From Myxococcales bacterium UBA1203 (lineage in GTDB: Bacteria; Myxococcota; Myxococcia; Myxococcales; UBA5297), in contig DBXV01000008.1 in the NCBI GenBank assembly GCA_002309695.1, positions 47,843 through 111,842 on the forward strand: a DNA stretch of 64,000 nucleotides, given 5' to 3'. The position numbers and the translations under genes were made by a program. The notes under the pieces are model-generated. The model did no database searches. It was not told the DNA's origin and was given only the letters and a program-made list of their open reading frames with translations. How positions within the stretch are numbered: the first letter of the stretch is position 1; every line of letters starts with the position of its first letter. Below, piece by piece: positions 27,859-36,515 of the stretch.

Positions 27859-29271
27859 TTGGCGGAACAGACGAAAATGACCTTTGGCCAGGCGTGCGTG
27901 CGCGGCCTGTCTCTGACAGTGGGAAACCCCGGCGCGCTGCTTCTGGGAACGCTCTCCGAATCCGGCATTTCCATTCTCACCACCTGCATTCAGACGGCTG
28001 CTGTTCTGGTGGCGGTGTTCCTGGCCCTGGGTTCGGGCGACGGCATTTTGGAAACGGCGCTTTCCTGGAAGAACGTTTTTCCTCTCGTGGGCGCTTCCTG
28101 TGCCGTTCTGGCGCTTTCCCTGTGTCTGCGCGGCTTGTGGACCGGCGCGGCGGTGCGGCGTTTTTCTTCGCGCCTGGAGACAAAACGGGATGCGTCCGGT
28201 GCGGGTCTGCCGGCTGAGCCGATTGAGCCCATCGCCCTTGAGGGCACGGCCGCTTTTCCCCGCGTCGCCTTTTTTTCGGCCGTTTTTCTGCCCGTTTTGC
28301 TGGCTGCTTTGCTCGTGGGGGCGACCGGCATCGGCGGGGCGCTGCTCATCGCCTGGGAAATGCTGACCGGTGCCCTGAAATCCAAATGGCTGGCGGCGTT
28401 CGCCATCGCTCTTGGGACAACCCTCGCGCTCTTTGTGAACAAGGGCGCCTGGATGCTCTTCAAGGCGGGACTGGTCCGCATCGCGTCATCGGACGAGCCG
28501 CCGCTGGAAGCGCTTCTTTCCGGATTTCGCCTGCTGGCCCGCCGTCCCTTTTTCTTCATCGGCCTGTTCATGCTGTTCGCGGCCGCGGAGAGCGTTGCGC
28601 TGTGGATGGCGGATGCGTCCGGCGCGGGCTTCGCCACGACTCAGGAGACCATTCAGCGCCTGCCGACGGCCTTCGTCATTTTTCTGTTTCTGGTGTCGTC
28701 CGTCATTGCGGCGGCGGCTCTCGTCTTCGTGAACGCCGCTGAATACGGGGCGCTGACGGCGCTTTCGATGGAGGAGCAGGGGCGGTTCGTCGTCGAGAAG
28801 AAGCCGGAGAAAAAGCCGATGCCCGTGCACGCGCCGGAAAAGCCGATGCCTTCTGCCGCGGTGCGGATGCCGGTGAATGCGGTTCCCGGGAAGGCTGCGG
28901 GCAGTGACGGGGAAATTGTCGGGACTGTTCTGGCCACATCCGTCGTCCCGTCCACCTCGGTTCCCGCAGGCAATTCACCTGTCCTCAGCCGGAATTGTGA
29001 CGACGAGGAGATTGTCGGGACTGTTCTGGCGCCGCCGCCGAGTGCTGCGGCCAGTGCTGCTGCTGAGCCCGCTGATGCCTCTGAACCCGGGCCGGTGAAG
29101 ACGGCTGAGCCGGCCGAGCTGACTGCGCCGGCTGCGACGGAAGAAGTTTCGGTGCCGTCGTCTGAGACTGAGCCTGTCCAGAGTGCCCCGGACGCGGCTG
29201 CGCCGGTTCCGACGGCTGCTTCTCCGGATATGGCTTGTGCCGAAAGTTCTGAGCGCCGTCCCGAAGGATGA
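27859..29271 (+). CDS. Polytopic membrane protein with repetitive Pro/Ala-rich C-terminal tail
   Basis: The 470-residue protein begins at TTG 27859 (GGAG seven bases upstream); an in-frame ATG at 27877 is the alternative. About six hydrophobic helices fill residues 15-300 (for example GILTT-CIQTAAVLVAVFLAL and FVIFLFLVSSVIAAAAL). The last 170 residues form a low-complexity Pro/Ala/Glu tail, presumably cytoplasmic or periplasmic and disordered, in which EIVGTVLA occurs twice after an acidic stretch. I do not recognise the family. It sits 16 bases upstream of rodA in the same orientation, suggesting an envelope role, but no function can be assigned. Confidence 0.7.
   Translation: MAEQTKMTFGQACVRGLSLTVGNPGALLLGTLSESGISILTTCIQTAAVLVAVFLALGSGDGILETALSWKNVFPLVGASCAVLALSLCLRGLWTGAAVRRFSSRLETKRDASGAGLPAEPIEPIALEGTAAFPRVAFFSAVFLPVLLAALLVGATGIGGALLIAWEMLTGALKSKWLAAFAIALGTTLALFVNKGAWMLFKAGLVRIASSDEPPLEALLSGFRLLARRPFFFIGLFMLFAAAESVALWMADASGAGFATTQETIQRLPTAFVIFLFLVSSVIAAAALVFVNAAEYGALTALSMEEQGRFVVEKKPEKKPMPVHAPEKPMPSAAVRMPVNAVPGKAAGSDGEIVGTVLATSVVPSTSVPAGNSPVLSRNCDDEEIVGTVLAPPPSAAASAAAEPADASEPGPVKTAEPAELTAPAATEEVSVPSSETEPVQSAPDAAAPVPTAASPDMACAESSERRPEG
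28915..29030 (+). repeat. Direct repeat of 20 identical bases in the membrane-protein tail
   Basis: The same 20 bases encoding most of IVGTVLA occur at 28915-28934 and 29011-29030, 96 bases (32 codons) apart and in frame. Each is preceded by an acidic segment (GSDGE and CDDEE). DNA identity, not only protein similarity, points to a recent tandem duplication or to gene conversion. Confidence 0.8.
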
Positions 29272-29287
29272 ATGAACGACTGACCTC

Positions 29288-30400
29288 ATGCCGCTGACTT
29301 CTCGACAATCGACGCTGCAGATTTTCCGGAACGTCCCCTGGCACCTGCTGGCCGTCCTCTTCCTCATCGTGGGCATCGGCATCTGGAACCTGGCCTCGGC
29401 GGCATCCGGTTCTGCCCCCGACCTCTGGAAGACGCAGGCACTGTGGTTCCTCCTGGGACTGGGAACCTGCTTCGTCATCACCCTCTTCGACTACAAGTGG
29501 TTCATGTCCCTGGCCTACCCCTGCTACGGGCTGGTGGTCCTCCTCCTGGTGTTCGTCGAGGTGAAGGGCCACAACGCCATGGGCGCCCAGCGGTGGATTG
29601 ACCTCGGCCCCATGAAGCTCCAGCCGTCGGAGCTGATGAAGATCGGCATCATTCTGGTGATGGCCCGCTTCTTCCACGAGGACCCGCACACGGATGAGGG
29701 CTACTCGCTGCTCCAGCTGTGGAAGCCGGCGATTCTTCTGGGGATTCCCTGTGCCCTAGTGATGAAGCAGCCCGATCTGGGGACCACGGCCATGATTGTG
29801 GCCGCGGCGGGCTCCATCATTCTTGTGGCCAAAATTAAGTGGAAATCGTTCCTCTTCATCGTCGTGGCGGGGACGGCGGCCTTCATTTTCGGCTGGTTCA
29901 ACGTCCTCCACGACTACCAGAAGAAGCGCATCCTCACGTTCCTCGACCCGGAGAGCGACATCCGCGGCTCGGGCTACCACGCCAGTCAGTCCCGCATCGC
30001 GCTGGGCAGCGGCCAGCTCACGGGCAAGGGCTGGGGGCAGGGGACGCAGACGCAGCTGTCGTTTCTGCCGGAGCAGCACACGGACTTCGTCTTTTCCGTG
30101 TGGGGCGAGGAGCACGGCTTCATCGGCACGATGGCGGTGCTGGCGCTGTTTCTTCTGCTGGTCCTGATGATGATTCAGGTGGCGGCCAGCGCCCGGGAGA
30201 AGTTCGGCGCCTTCCTCACCGTCGGCGTCACCGCGATGATTTTCTGGCACATGTTCATCAACATCGGGATGGTGGCCAGCGTGGTCCCCGTGGTGGGCGT
30301 CACCCTGCCGTTTATGAGCTACGGCGGCTCGTCGATGCTGACGAACATGGCGGGCATGGGCATCGTCTTCAGCGTGGCCATGCGGCGCAGGGTCTATTGA
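29288..30400 (+). CDS. rodA: RodA-type SEDS peptidoglycan glycosyltransferase
   Basis: The 370-residue polytopic protein belongs to the FtsW/RodA/SpoVE (SEDS) family. SEDS proteins polymerise glycan strands from lipid II in the inner membrane. Recognisable stretches are AQRWIDLGPMKLQPSE, the conserved AIIL/MKIGIILVMAR helix, the long periplasmic loop with QSRIALGSGQLTGKGWGQGT and LPEQHTDFVFSVWGEE, and the terminal VVPVVGVTLPFMSYGGSS. Length and the GSGQLTGKGWGQGTQ loop fit RodA (elongasome) rather than FtsW. No penicillin-binding protein is next to it. It follows the repetitive-tail membrane protein by 16 bases and precedes xseA by 47. Confidence 0.93.
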   Translation: MPLTSRQSTLQIFRNVPWHLLAVLFLIVGIGIWNLASAASGSAPDLWKTQALWFLLGLGTCFVITLFDYKWFMSLAYPCYGLVVLLLVFVEVKGHNAMGAQRWIDLGPMKLQPSELMKIGIILVMARFFHEDPHTDEGYSLLQLWKPAILLGIPCALVMKQPDLGTTAMIVAAAGSIILVAKIKWKSFLFIVVAGTAAFIFGWFNVLHDYQKKRILTFLDPESDIRGSGYHASQSRIALGSGQLTGKGWGQGTQTQLSFLPEQHTDFVFSVWGEEHGFIGTMAVLALFLLLVLMMIQVAASAREKFGAFLTVGVTAMIFWHMFINIGMVASVVPVVGVTLPFMSYGGSSMLTNMAGMGIVFSVAMRRRVY

Positions 30401-30447
30401 CGCGGCGGGTAACGTTCGGCGCCGCGCCCAAGGATGAGGGTGATTTG

Positions 30448-31977
30448 ATGTTCCCGGAAAGACCGACGGACGCCGTGCAGCCGATGTCTGTGACAGCTCT
30501 GACCAATGAGCTGAAAGGCGCGCTGGAGAGCCGGTTCTTTCAGGTCACGGTGCGCGGGGAGATTTCCAACTTCCGTCCCGCGGCTTCGGGCCACCTGTAT
30601 TTCACGCTCAAGGATGCCGGCGCCTCCATCTCGGCCGTCATGTTCATCCGCGAGGCCATGCGGCTCAGGTTCCAGCCTGCCGACGGTCAGGAAGTGGTCG
30701 TCAGCGGGCGCGTCGCCGTTTATGCGCCGCGGGGCCAGTACCAGATTGTCTGCGCGCGCATGGAGAAGGCGGGGTCCGGCAGCCTCGCCCGTGCCTTTGA
30801 GGTCCTGAAAGCCAGACTCATGGCCGAGGGGCTGTTTGAGCAGTCGCGCAAGCGGCCGCTGCCCTTTCTTCCCCGCCGCATTGGTCTGGTGACTTCGCCT
30901 TCGGGCGCGGCGCTGCACGACTTCATCCGCGTGCTGCATTCCCGCTTTCCGCTGCCGGTGCTGCTCGCGCCGTCCAGCGTTCAGGGCGAGCGGGCGCCGG
31001 CCGAATTGATGGAGGCTGTTCGGCGCCTCGAACGTTCCCGACTGGTGGACATCATCGTTCTGACGCGCGGCGGCGGCTCCATGGAGGACCTGTGGGCGTT
31101 CAATGATGAGCGGCTGGCCAGAACCATCGCCGCCTGTTCCATCCCGGTGGTCTCGGCCGTCGGTCACGAGGTGGATTTCACGATTGCCGACTTCGCGGCC
31201 GATCTGCGCTGCGCTACGCCTACGGATGCCGCCCGCGTCGTCTCTCCGGTCAAAAGTGACCTGCTGGCCGTTCTGGAGAGGGACCGAAAGCGCCTGAATG
31301 CCAGCACCCGGGGGCGGATTTTTGCCTGCCGGGCCGCGCTGGGTGAGGCCGTCAGACGCCTGGGGACGCCGCAGCGCCGCATCACCGAGGGCCGCCTTGG
31401 CGTCAGCGATGCCCTGAACCGCATGGAGGGGACGATGCGCTCAGCGCTGTCTGCCGACCGGCGCCGTCTGACCGGCCTCCGGGAGCGTCTGGAGCGGGAG
31501 CATCCCCGCCTTCATCTCGTCCGTGCCGCGGCCCGTCTGTCGGCCGCAGAGACGCGCCTCGGTCCCTGTGTCCGCGGCGGGCTTCATCAGCGGCGTGAGC
31601 GGCTGAGCAATGCGCTGGCGCGCCTCAGACTTCATTCGCCCGAGGGAACCATTCAGGCAGAGCGCGTCCGTCTGCGCCATTTGCGGATGCGGCTCGAAAA
31701 CGCGGTTCGTTCCGCTCTGGCCGATGCCCGGAGTGCTCTGGCCGAGAACGCGGCCGGTCTGGACGCTCTCTCGCCTCTGGCGGTCCTTTCCCGCGGCTAT
31801 GCCGTGGTGTTCAGCCATGCGTCGGGCGGCGTCATTCGTTCGTCCGGCGGGCTCGAAAAGGGCGGGCTCATCGACATTTTGCTTTCAGACAGGAGTCGGA
31901 CGCTGGCTCAGGTCGTAGAACCTCAGATTGTGACGGATGCGCCCGAAGCAGATGCGCCCTCCGATGAACACCGATGA
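30448..31977 (+). CDS. xseA: Exodeoxyribonuclease VII large subunit
   Basis: From ATG at 30448 (GAGGGTGA upstream) the product is 509 residues. An N-terminal OB-fold (MSVTALTNELKGALE, VRGEISNFRPAASGHLYF) is followed by the catalytic exonuclease domain with RRIGLVTSPSGAALHDF, VLTRGGGSMEDLWAFNDE and VSAVGHEVDFTIADF, then a long helical region and the C-terminal LSPLAVLSRGYAVV. With XseB it degrades single-stranded DNA; no xseB is seen here. The protein is somewhat longer than E. coli XseA (456), the excess being in the helical region and tail. The open frame extends far upstream inside rodA but the OB-fold defines this start. Confidence 0.95.
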   Translation: MFPERPTDAVQPMSVTALTNELKGALESRFFQVTVRGEISNFRPAASGHLYFTLKDAGASISAVMFIREAMRLRFQPADGQEVVVSGRVAVYAPRGQYQIVCARMEKAGSGSLARAFEVLKARLMAEGLFEQSRKRPLPFLPRRIGLVTSPSGAALHDFIRVLHSRFPLPVLLAPSSVQGERAPAELMEAVRRLERSRLVDIIVLTRGGGSMEDLWAFNDERLARTIAACSIPVVSAVGHEVDFTIADFAADLRCATPTDAARVVSPVKSDLLAVLERDRKRLNASTRGRIFACRAALGEAVRRLGTPQRRITEGRLGVSDALNRMEGTMRSALSADRRRLTGLRERLEREHPRLHLVRAAARLSAAETRLGPCVRGGLHQRRERLSNALARLRLHSPEGTIQAERVRLRHLRMRLENAVRSALADARSALAENAAGLDALSPLAVLSRGYAVVFSHASGGVIRSSGGLEKGGLIDILLSDRSRTLAQVVEPQIVTDAPEADAPSDEHR

Positions 31978-31982
31978 CATGA

Positions 31983-32015
31983 AAAAGCCCGGTGCGCCTG
32001 AGCGCCCGGGCTTTG
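31983..32015. terminator. Bidirectional terminator between xseA and the TPR lipoprotein
   Basis: AAAGCCCGG pairs with CCGGGCTTT around a G+C-rich loop. On the minus strand the stem is followed by TTTTTC, a good intrinsic terminator for the minus-strand operon; on the plus strand the T-run is short (TTT). It lies between two convergent genes. Confidence 0.75.
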
Positions 32016-32069
32016 GGGGGAAGATGCAGAAGCTGAAATTGCCTCGGTGAGAAGCCGCCTGTTGGTGTT

Positions 32070-33425
32070 TCAGTGACCGCCTTTCAGGACCTGAATGCCG
32101 CCGCCGCGGTTGGAGTTCCGCGAGGGAATTTCCTTCCGCCGAGTCTTGAGCTTCTGGCTGAGCTCGATGAGGTGGCTGTCGCCCGGATTGTTCTTGAGGG
32201 CTTCGTCCACCAGCTTTTGCGCCCGGGGCAGCTCCAGCGCCGTCTCCACATAGAGCTCGGCTAGGGCGATTTTTTCGGCGTCCGTCGCCAGGTCCAGATT
32301 CAGCAGACGCTCCAGAATGGAGACCGCCTCTGTCTTGTCGGCCTGCTTAATCAGCAGCGGCCACAGATAGTGGTGGGCGCCGGCGTGGTTGGGATGCTGG
32401 GCGATGATTTGCTTGTAGGCACCGATGGCCGCCAGCGGATCGTCCGGCCGGCTGAGCTCCAGAGCGCGCGCCCGAATCAGCAGGGCCTGCGCGTTGTTCT
32501 TGGATTCCGCAAGAATGTTGTCCGTCAGCTCGCGGGCGGCGTCGGGAGAGCCCGTCATCAGCTTGATTTCGGCCATGTAGCCCATGAGCCGCAGGTCGGA
32601 GGGACGCGACTGGAGCAGCGGCGTCACGACTTCGGCGGCTTCGGAGTAGCGCTCCAGTTTGAGCAGCGTCTGCGCCTGGAGGGCCGTGATTTCCGGATCG
32701 GAAGGTTTGCTGGCCGCGGCGGCGGTCAGTTCACTGGCTGCGGCTTCCGCGTTGTCCTTTTTGAGGAAGTAGCGGGCGCGGGTCAGATGAACGACGGCAG
32801 AACTGGAGCCGGTCCTGAGCGCTTCATCCAGAAGCTCAACGCCCTCGTCCTCACTGCCCTGCGCGATGAGCAGCTCGCCCTTGAGAACGGTGGTCTCCGG
32901 ATTTCCCGGGTCGATGGACGCCAAGCGGTCGATGAGAGGGCTGGCCTCATCCTGCTTGCCTGAGCGGATCAGCGAGAAGGCGAGCATCCGCACCTGCTCC
33001 GCGTCGGGCTGGCCCGCGGCAGCGTTGACCAGCTGGCGATACTGCGTGGCGGCGGCCGAGTAATTCCCCTCCTGGAAATACAGCCCGGCCAGGGCGATCT
33101 GACTCTCCGTGTCGCTCTCCGACATGATGAGCACCTGCCGGAAGGCCAGCATGGCCTGCTTGGTGTCGCCGAGGCCCATGTAGATTTTGGCCAGCGCCTT
33201 GGTGGGGGTCGGATCGTTGATGGTGTAGGTCGCCGCGTCCTTGTAGATGGTGATGGCCTCATTGAAGTCGCCGGACTGGAGCGCCGCATCACCCTTGGCG
33301 AGCTTCATGGCGTAGATTTCTTCCCGCGTCGGCTCCTTCTCAAAGAGGGGTTTCAGCTGTTCGCAGGCAGTAGCTCCAAGGGCCAGGGATGCCGCCAGAA
33401 AAAGGGTCGTCAGTCTGGGTTTCAT
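32070..33425 (-). CDS. TPR-repeat lipoprotein
   Basis: ATG at 33425 with AAGGAG 7-8 bases upstream gives 451 residues. The signal peptide MKPRLTTLFLAASLALGATAC ends at a lipobox-like Cys21. Residues 45-430 are tetratricopeptide repeats (for example ALQSGDFNEAITIYKDA, IYMGLGDTKQAMLAFRQV and LYFQEGNYSAAATQYRQL). It is the last gene of a minus-strand set (flavodoxin-like, ABC permease, ABC ATPase, this gene) and starts 37 bases after the ATPase stop, so it may be an envelope accessory of that ABC system. No catalytic domain is visible. Confidence 0.82.
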   Translation of the reverse strand: MKPRLTTLFLAASLALGATACEQLKPLFEKEPTREEIYAMKLAKGDAALQSGDFNEAITIYKDAATYTINDPTPTKALAKIYMGLGDTKQAMLAFRQVLIMSESDTESQIALAGLYFQEGNYSAAATQYRQLVNAAAGQPDAEQVRMLAFSLIRSGKQDEASPLIDRLASIDPGNPETTVLKGELLIAQGSEDEGVELLDEALRTGSSSAVVHLTRARYFLKKDNAEAAASELTAAAASKPSDPEITALQAQTLLKLERYSEAAEVVTPLLQSRPSDLRLMGYMAEIKLMTGSPDAARELTDNILAESKNNAQALLIRARALELSRPDDPLAAIGAYKQIIAQHPNHAGAHHYLWPLLIKQADKTEAVSILERLLNLDLATDAEKIALAELYVETALELPRAQKLVDEALKNNPGDSHLIELSQKLKTRRKEIPSRNSNRGGGIQVLKGGH

Positions 33426-33462
33426 GGGGGGACTCCTTCTGAATGGTTGTTTGTCGATAGTT

Positions 33463-34560
33463 TTATTCGCCCGCAGCGCTGTCGCTGTTGAGCGAGATGA
33501 CTTTCGCCTCCAGCCCGTGTCCCTTCGACACGCCGCCGATGAGGACATTGTGCTGGATGAGCGTTTTCAGGATTTCGTTGATGCACGGCTCGGGCGAGGT
33601 GACGCCCGAAGTCAGCGTGACAGTCAGCGTCCTGGATGCCTTGTCGAAGGTGAAAGTCCGGACGGCCCACAGATTGGCGAGGGCCTCTTCGGGGACGGCG
33701 TCTGAGGCCGTCTGAATCCGGATTTCACTGCTGGCGCTCGTCAGCTCGGCGAGCGTCCCCTGCGTCTGAACCTTCCCGTGGTCAAGGATGGTGGCGTAGT
33801 CGCAGAGGGCTTCCAGCTCAGCCAGGTTGTGGCTCGACACGAGAATGGATGCGCCCTCGCTGTGAGCCGTGCGGATCAGCTCGCGGATTTGATGGGCGTT
33901 GGCGGGGTCGATGCCCGCGGTCGGCTCGTCGAGAAGCACCAGCCGCGGAGAGCCCAGAAACGCCTGAGCGATGCCCACCCGCTTGGACATGCCGTGAGAG
34001 AGCGCCCCGCAGCGCGTGTCCCAGCTTTGAATCATGCCGACGCGCTCCAGCCATTTTCTGGCCTCGGCCTCTGCCGCTGCGGCGCTGAATCCCTGGAGGC
34101 GCGCATAAAAGGTGAGCGCCTCGCCGACCTTGTCCTTGGCGGGCAGCCGGGCGTCCTGAGGCAGGATTCCGAGAATTCCCCGGCGGCAGTCCACGCCCTC
34201 GGAGGCGGGCCTGCCGCAGATGAGGATGTCGCCGCTGTTTGGCCGAAGAAAACCCGCCACCAGAGAGAAAGCTGTAGTTTTCCCCGCACCATTGGGGCCG
34301 ATGAAGCCGTGGATGCTGCCCCGGGCCACCGTCATGGTCAGACTGTCGAGAGCGGTCAGTTTGCCGTAGCGGCGCGTGACGCTGCGCATTTCCAGGACGG
34401 GATTGGATGCGTCGCGGTGCGGGACGGCGACGGTGGAAATGATGCCGTCATCGCTGCCCGGCACCTCAGCTGCGGAGGGTGCGCCGGCGGCGGCTGTTTC
34501 GGTGTTTCCGGGCGTCTCGTCGGTGCCTGCGGGCATGCTGTTTTCCGTTTCTGTGGACAT
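33463..34560 (-). CDS. ABC transporter ATP-binding protein (ABC-2 type exporter) with acidic N-terminal extension
   Basis: The 365-residue protein has one ABC ATPase domain: Walker A GPNGAGKT near 91-98, Q-loop GILPQD, signature LSHGMSKRVGIAQA, Walker B LVLLDEP with the catalytic Glu, D-loop AGIDP and the switch His in VSSHNLAELE. About 55 residues precede it, rich in Thr, Glu, Pro and Ala and ending GSDDGIISTVAVPHRD, which resembles the acidic EIVGTV motif in the tail of the membrane protein near 29 kb. About 90 C-terminal residues follow. It pairs with the permease encoded just upstream. DrrA/NatA/GldA-like exporters are the nearest family type; the substrate is unknown. Confidence 0.85.
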   Translation of the reverse strand: MSTETENSMPAGTDETPGNTETAAAGAPSAAEVPGSDDGIISTVAVPHRDASNPVLEMRSVTRRYGKLTALDSLTMTVARGSIHGFIGPNGAGKTTAFSLVAGFLRPNSGDILICGRPASEGVDCRRGILGILPQDARLPAKDKVGEALTFYARLQGFSAAAAEAEARKWLERVGMIQSWDTRCGALSHGMSKRVGIAQAFLGSPRLVLLDEPTAGIDPANAHQIRELIRTAHSEGASILVSSHNLAELEALCDYATILDHGKVQTQGTLAELTSASSEIRIQTASDAVPEEALANLWAVRTFTFDKASRTLTVTLTSGVTSPEPCINEILKTLIQHNVLIGGVSKGHGLEAKVISLNSDSAAGE

Positions 34561-34635
34561 GTTCGATTCCAGTTTCGGCCCGTTCGCGCTGATGCACGCG
34601 GGGGCCGCTGCTTTCCGGGAAAAGGCGCGCCCGGA

Positions 34636-35496
34636 TCAGAGGTCAGCTTTGTTCATCCGCAGAATGGCGCCGCCGAGGAAGGCGGCGGCAAAGCCAAGGA
34701 ACGCGGCGGAGGACTTCAGCAGGCCGGTGAGCTGGGCGCCAAGCAGCCCGGGCTCATAGGTGGCCGGCGTCAGCCATTTCAGGAAGGACAGGCTCTCAAA
34801 GTTGGCCAGGACACCCAGAAGCCAGAAGACGAGGACGGCGCAAGCCGACAGCATCAGCGCATAGAGGGGCGTTCGGAACAGCGACGAAAAGAGGAGCGTG
34901 AGGCTGATGTAGGGCAGGAGGGCCAGAATGGTCATCGCCTCGAAGCGGACAGCTCCCAGAAAGATGGCCCCCGCTCCCGCTTCCGTGGGCGTGGAGTGGG
35001 TCATCAGAACCAGCGAGACGGCCGTCATCAGCGAGCTCAGCGCCAGAACGAGAATCAGCGATGAGGCGAATTTGCCGAGGACGACGGCGCTGCGGTGGAC
35101 GCGCGGCGCGAGGTAGCGGACCGACCCGGATTCCAGCTCTGTGGAAATCTGGTCGAAGCAGGTGAGGACGACCAGCGCGGGAAGGCAGAGAAGATTGAAC
35201 TTGTAGAAGAAGAGCAGGAACGGCGGCATGGCCATGAGCCATTCGAGACTCGATGCGTCCTCGCCGAAGAAGGACTCAACAATCTTCTGATAGACGTTCA
35301 GATTGGCATTGGCGGCCATCTGCCTCATCTCGTCCGTCACGTTCTCGTCGATGAGGCCGCTGACGCGGGCGAAGATGAAGGCGCCGAGGCCGGCCACGAG
35401 CGCGTAAATCAGCAGAAAGACAACTGATCTGGACGAGCGGAAGGTCCGCCGAAGCTCCCGCTGGAGGATGAGGAGCGTTTCCTTGAATCTGTTCAT
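34636..35496 (-). CDS. ABC-2 family permease
   Basis: The 286-residue protein starts MNRFKETLLILQRELRRTFRSS, the amphipathic entry helix typical of ABC-2 permeases. Hydrophobic segments follow: FLLIYALVAGLGAFIFARV, FKFNLLCLPALVVLTCF-like, ASSLILVLALSSLMTAVSL, AMTILALLPYISLTLLFSSLF, LMLSACAVLVFWLLGVLA and the C-terminal LKSSAAFLGFAAAFLGGAIL. The soluble segment LGKFASSLI and the STELESGSVRYLAPRVHRS motif are typical of the Gld/Nat-like branch. It is encoded 75 bases upstream of its ATPase, in the same orientation. Confidence 0.82.
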   Translation of the reverse strand: MNRFKETLLILQRELRRTFRSSRSVVFLLIYALVAGLGAFIFARVSGLIDENVTDEMRQMAANANLNVYQKIVESFFGEDASSLEWLMAMPPFLLFFYKFNLLCLPALVVLTCFDQISTELESGSVRYLAPRVHRSAVVLGKFASSLILVLALSSLMTAVSLVLMTHSTPTEAGAGAIFLGAVRFEAMTILALLPYISLTLLFSSLFRTPLYALMLSACAVLVFWLLGVLANFESLSFLKWLTPATYEPGLLGAQLTGLLKSSAAFLGFAAAFLGGAILRMNKADL

Positions 35497-35525
35497 GGGA
35501 GTCCCTGTGAGGTGTCGAAGGAGCC

Positions 35526-35558
35526 GGCAGCCGGACGTCTGGCAGAAGTCCGGCTGCC
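35526..35558. promoter_or_regulatory. Intercistronic hairpin between the flavodoxin-like and permease genes
   Basis: A perfect 11-bp inverted repeat (GGCAGCCGGAC at 35526-35536 with its complement at 35548-35558). No T-run follows on the minus strand, so it is more likely an mRNA processing/stability hairpin than a terminator. Confidence 0.5.
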
Positions 35559-35568
35559 TCCGCGCGCT

Positions 35569-36189
35569 CTAGCGGATGAAGTTGGTCATCACCTTGGGCT
35601 CGATGGGCGGAGGCGGCAGTCCATGCTGGCGGGCAAGAGCGAACGCTTTGACCATCCAGGCCATGGAAGCGCCCAGAACACGCATGGTGTGAAGTCCCTC
35701 GGCGTCCTGGAGGACCTCCTCGGGCCGGTTCCCATGCACCTCATTCCAATAGGTAGAGGCGACGACGGGCATGGCCGAGATGGTGAAGTACTTGTTCAGC
35801 CGGTCGAAGGACGCGCTGGCGCCGCCCCGCCTGCATGAGACCACTGCCGCCGCGGGCTTGTAGGCGTAGGCGCCGGCCTTTCCGTAGAAGAGCCGGTCCA
35901 GAAAGGCGCAGAGCGCGGCAGAGGGGCCTGCATAGTGAACGGGGGCCCCCACAACGAGGCCGTCGGATTCTTTCAGGAGCCGGATGCACTCGTTGACGCG
36001 GTCATCGCTGAACACGCACAGCCCGGTTTCTCTGCATTTGCCGCAGGCGACGCACCCCTGAACCCGGCTGCCGGTGTGGACGATGTGCGTTTCGACGCCG
36101 CCGGCCTCAATCGCCCGGGCCACTTCGCTGAGGGCGGTGAACGTGCATCCGTGAGGGTGAGGACTTCCGTTGATGAGCAGAACTTTCAT
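35569..36189 (-). CDS. Flavodoxin-family NAD(P)H-dependent FMN reductase with Cys cluster
   Basis: ATG at 36189 gives 206 residues. It starts MKVLLINGSPHPHGCTFTAL, the FMN-phosphate-binding loop of NADPH-dependent FMN reductases/flavodoxins. It continues with GCVACGKCRETGLCVFSDD, a CxxC-x6-C motif as in iron-sulfur flavoproteins, then SDGLVVGAPVHYAGPSA and the flavin-binding VVSCRRGGASASF. It probably catalyses two-electron reductions; the substrate is unknown. It is the first gene of the minus-strand set that includes the ABC exporter and TPR lipoprotein. Confidence 0.85.
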   Translation of the reverse strand: MKVLLINGSPHPHGCTFTALSEVARAIEAGGVETHIVHTGSRVQGCVACGKCRETGLCVFSDDRVNECIRLLKESDGLVVGAPVHYAGPSAALCAFLDRLFYGKAGAYAYKPAAAVVSCRRGGASASFDRLNKYFTISAMPVVASTYWNEVHGNRPEEVLQDAEGLHTMRVLGASMAWMVKAFALARQHGLPPPPIEPKVMTNFIR

Positions 36190-36247
36190 GGGCGGAGGAC
36201 TCCTGACGAGAGAAGAGAAGGGCGTCCGCTGAGGGGCGCCGCCTTTG

Positions 36248-36285
36248 GGCGCGGGCACTCTAGCTTCAAACCCGGGGCGGCTCCA
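36248..36285 (-). promoter_or_regulatory. Predicted promoter of the flavodoxin/ABC/TPR set
   Basis: Minus strand: TGGAGC (36285-36280), 17-bp spacer, TAGAGT (36262-36257), discriminator GCCCGCGCC (36256-36248). It matches the TAGxGx/G+C-rich form seen elsewhere in the window. Confidence 0.45.
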
Positions 36286-36413
36286 GAGGCTTTTCAGGCG
36301 TGTTTTCCCTTGATTTTCCCTGGGTGAGCGGCCGCTGTGAATGTGAAGAATTTTAATTATTTTAGAAAATTTTAATTTTGATATAATTTTATAAATTTAG
36401 CGGGACAATCAAC

Positions 36414-36449
36414 TTGACACCCAGGGGGGGCCTCCCCATAAGCCGCGCC
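36414..36449 (+). promoter_or_regulatory. Predicted rpsP operon promoter
   Basis: Consensus TTGACA (36414-36419), 17-bp spacer, CATAAG (36437-36442), discriminator CCGCGCC. It lies directly downstream of a 50-base A+T-rich block and about 70 bases before rpsP. A strong -35, UP-like block and G+C-rich discriminator are what a stringently controlled ribosomal-protein promoter would show. Confidence 0.6.
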
Positions 36450-36515
36450 GCTTTTTCGCCGGGAAGGACTCTCCCTTTCCGGTCCCTACATCCGCACAAC
36501 GGAGGTTTTTGAGAC

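Larger units (their letters stand above)
36190..36515. other. 326-base divergent intergenic region
   Basis: No gene is seen here. It holds the predicted promoter of the minus-strand flavodoxin-like gene (36248-36285), an extremely A+T-rich block at about 36348-36400, and the predicted rpsP promoter just after it (36414-36449). The A+T block may act as an UP element for the ribosomal-protein operon. Confidence 0.7.

Noticed and set aside
29839..31977. Longer version of xseA (712 codons) beginning inside rodA
   Set aside because: The upstream part overlaps rodA in another frame and has no family similarity; the OB-fold start and ribosome site support ATG 30448.
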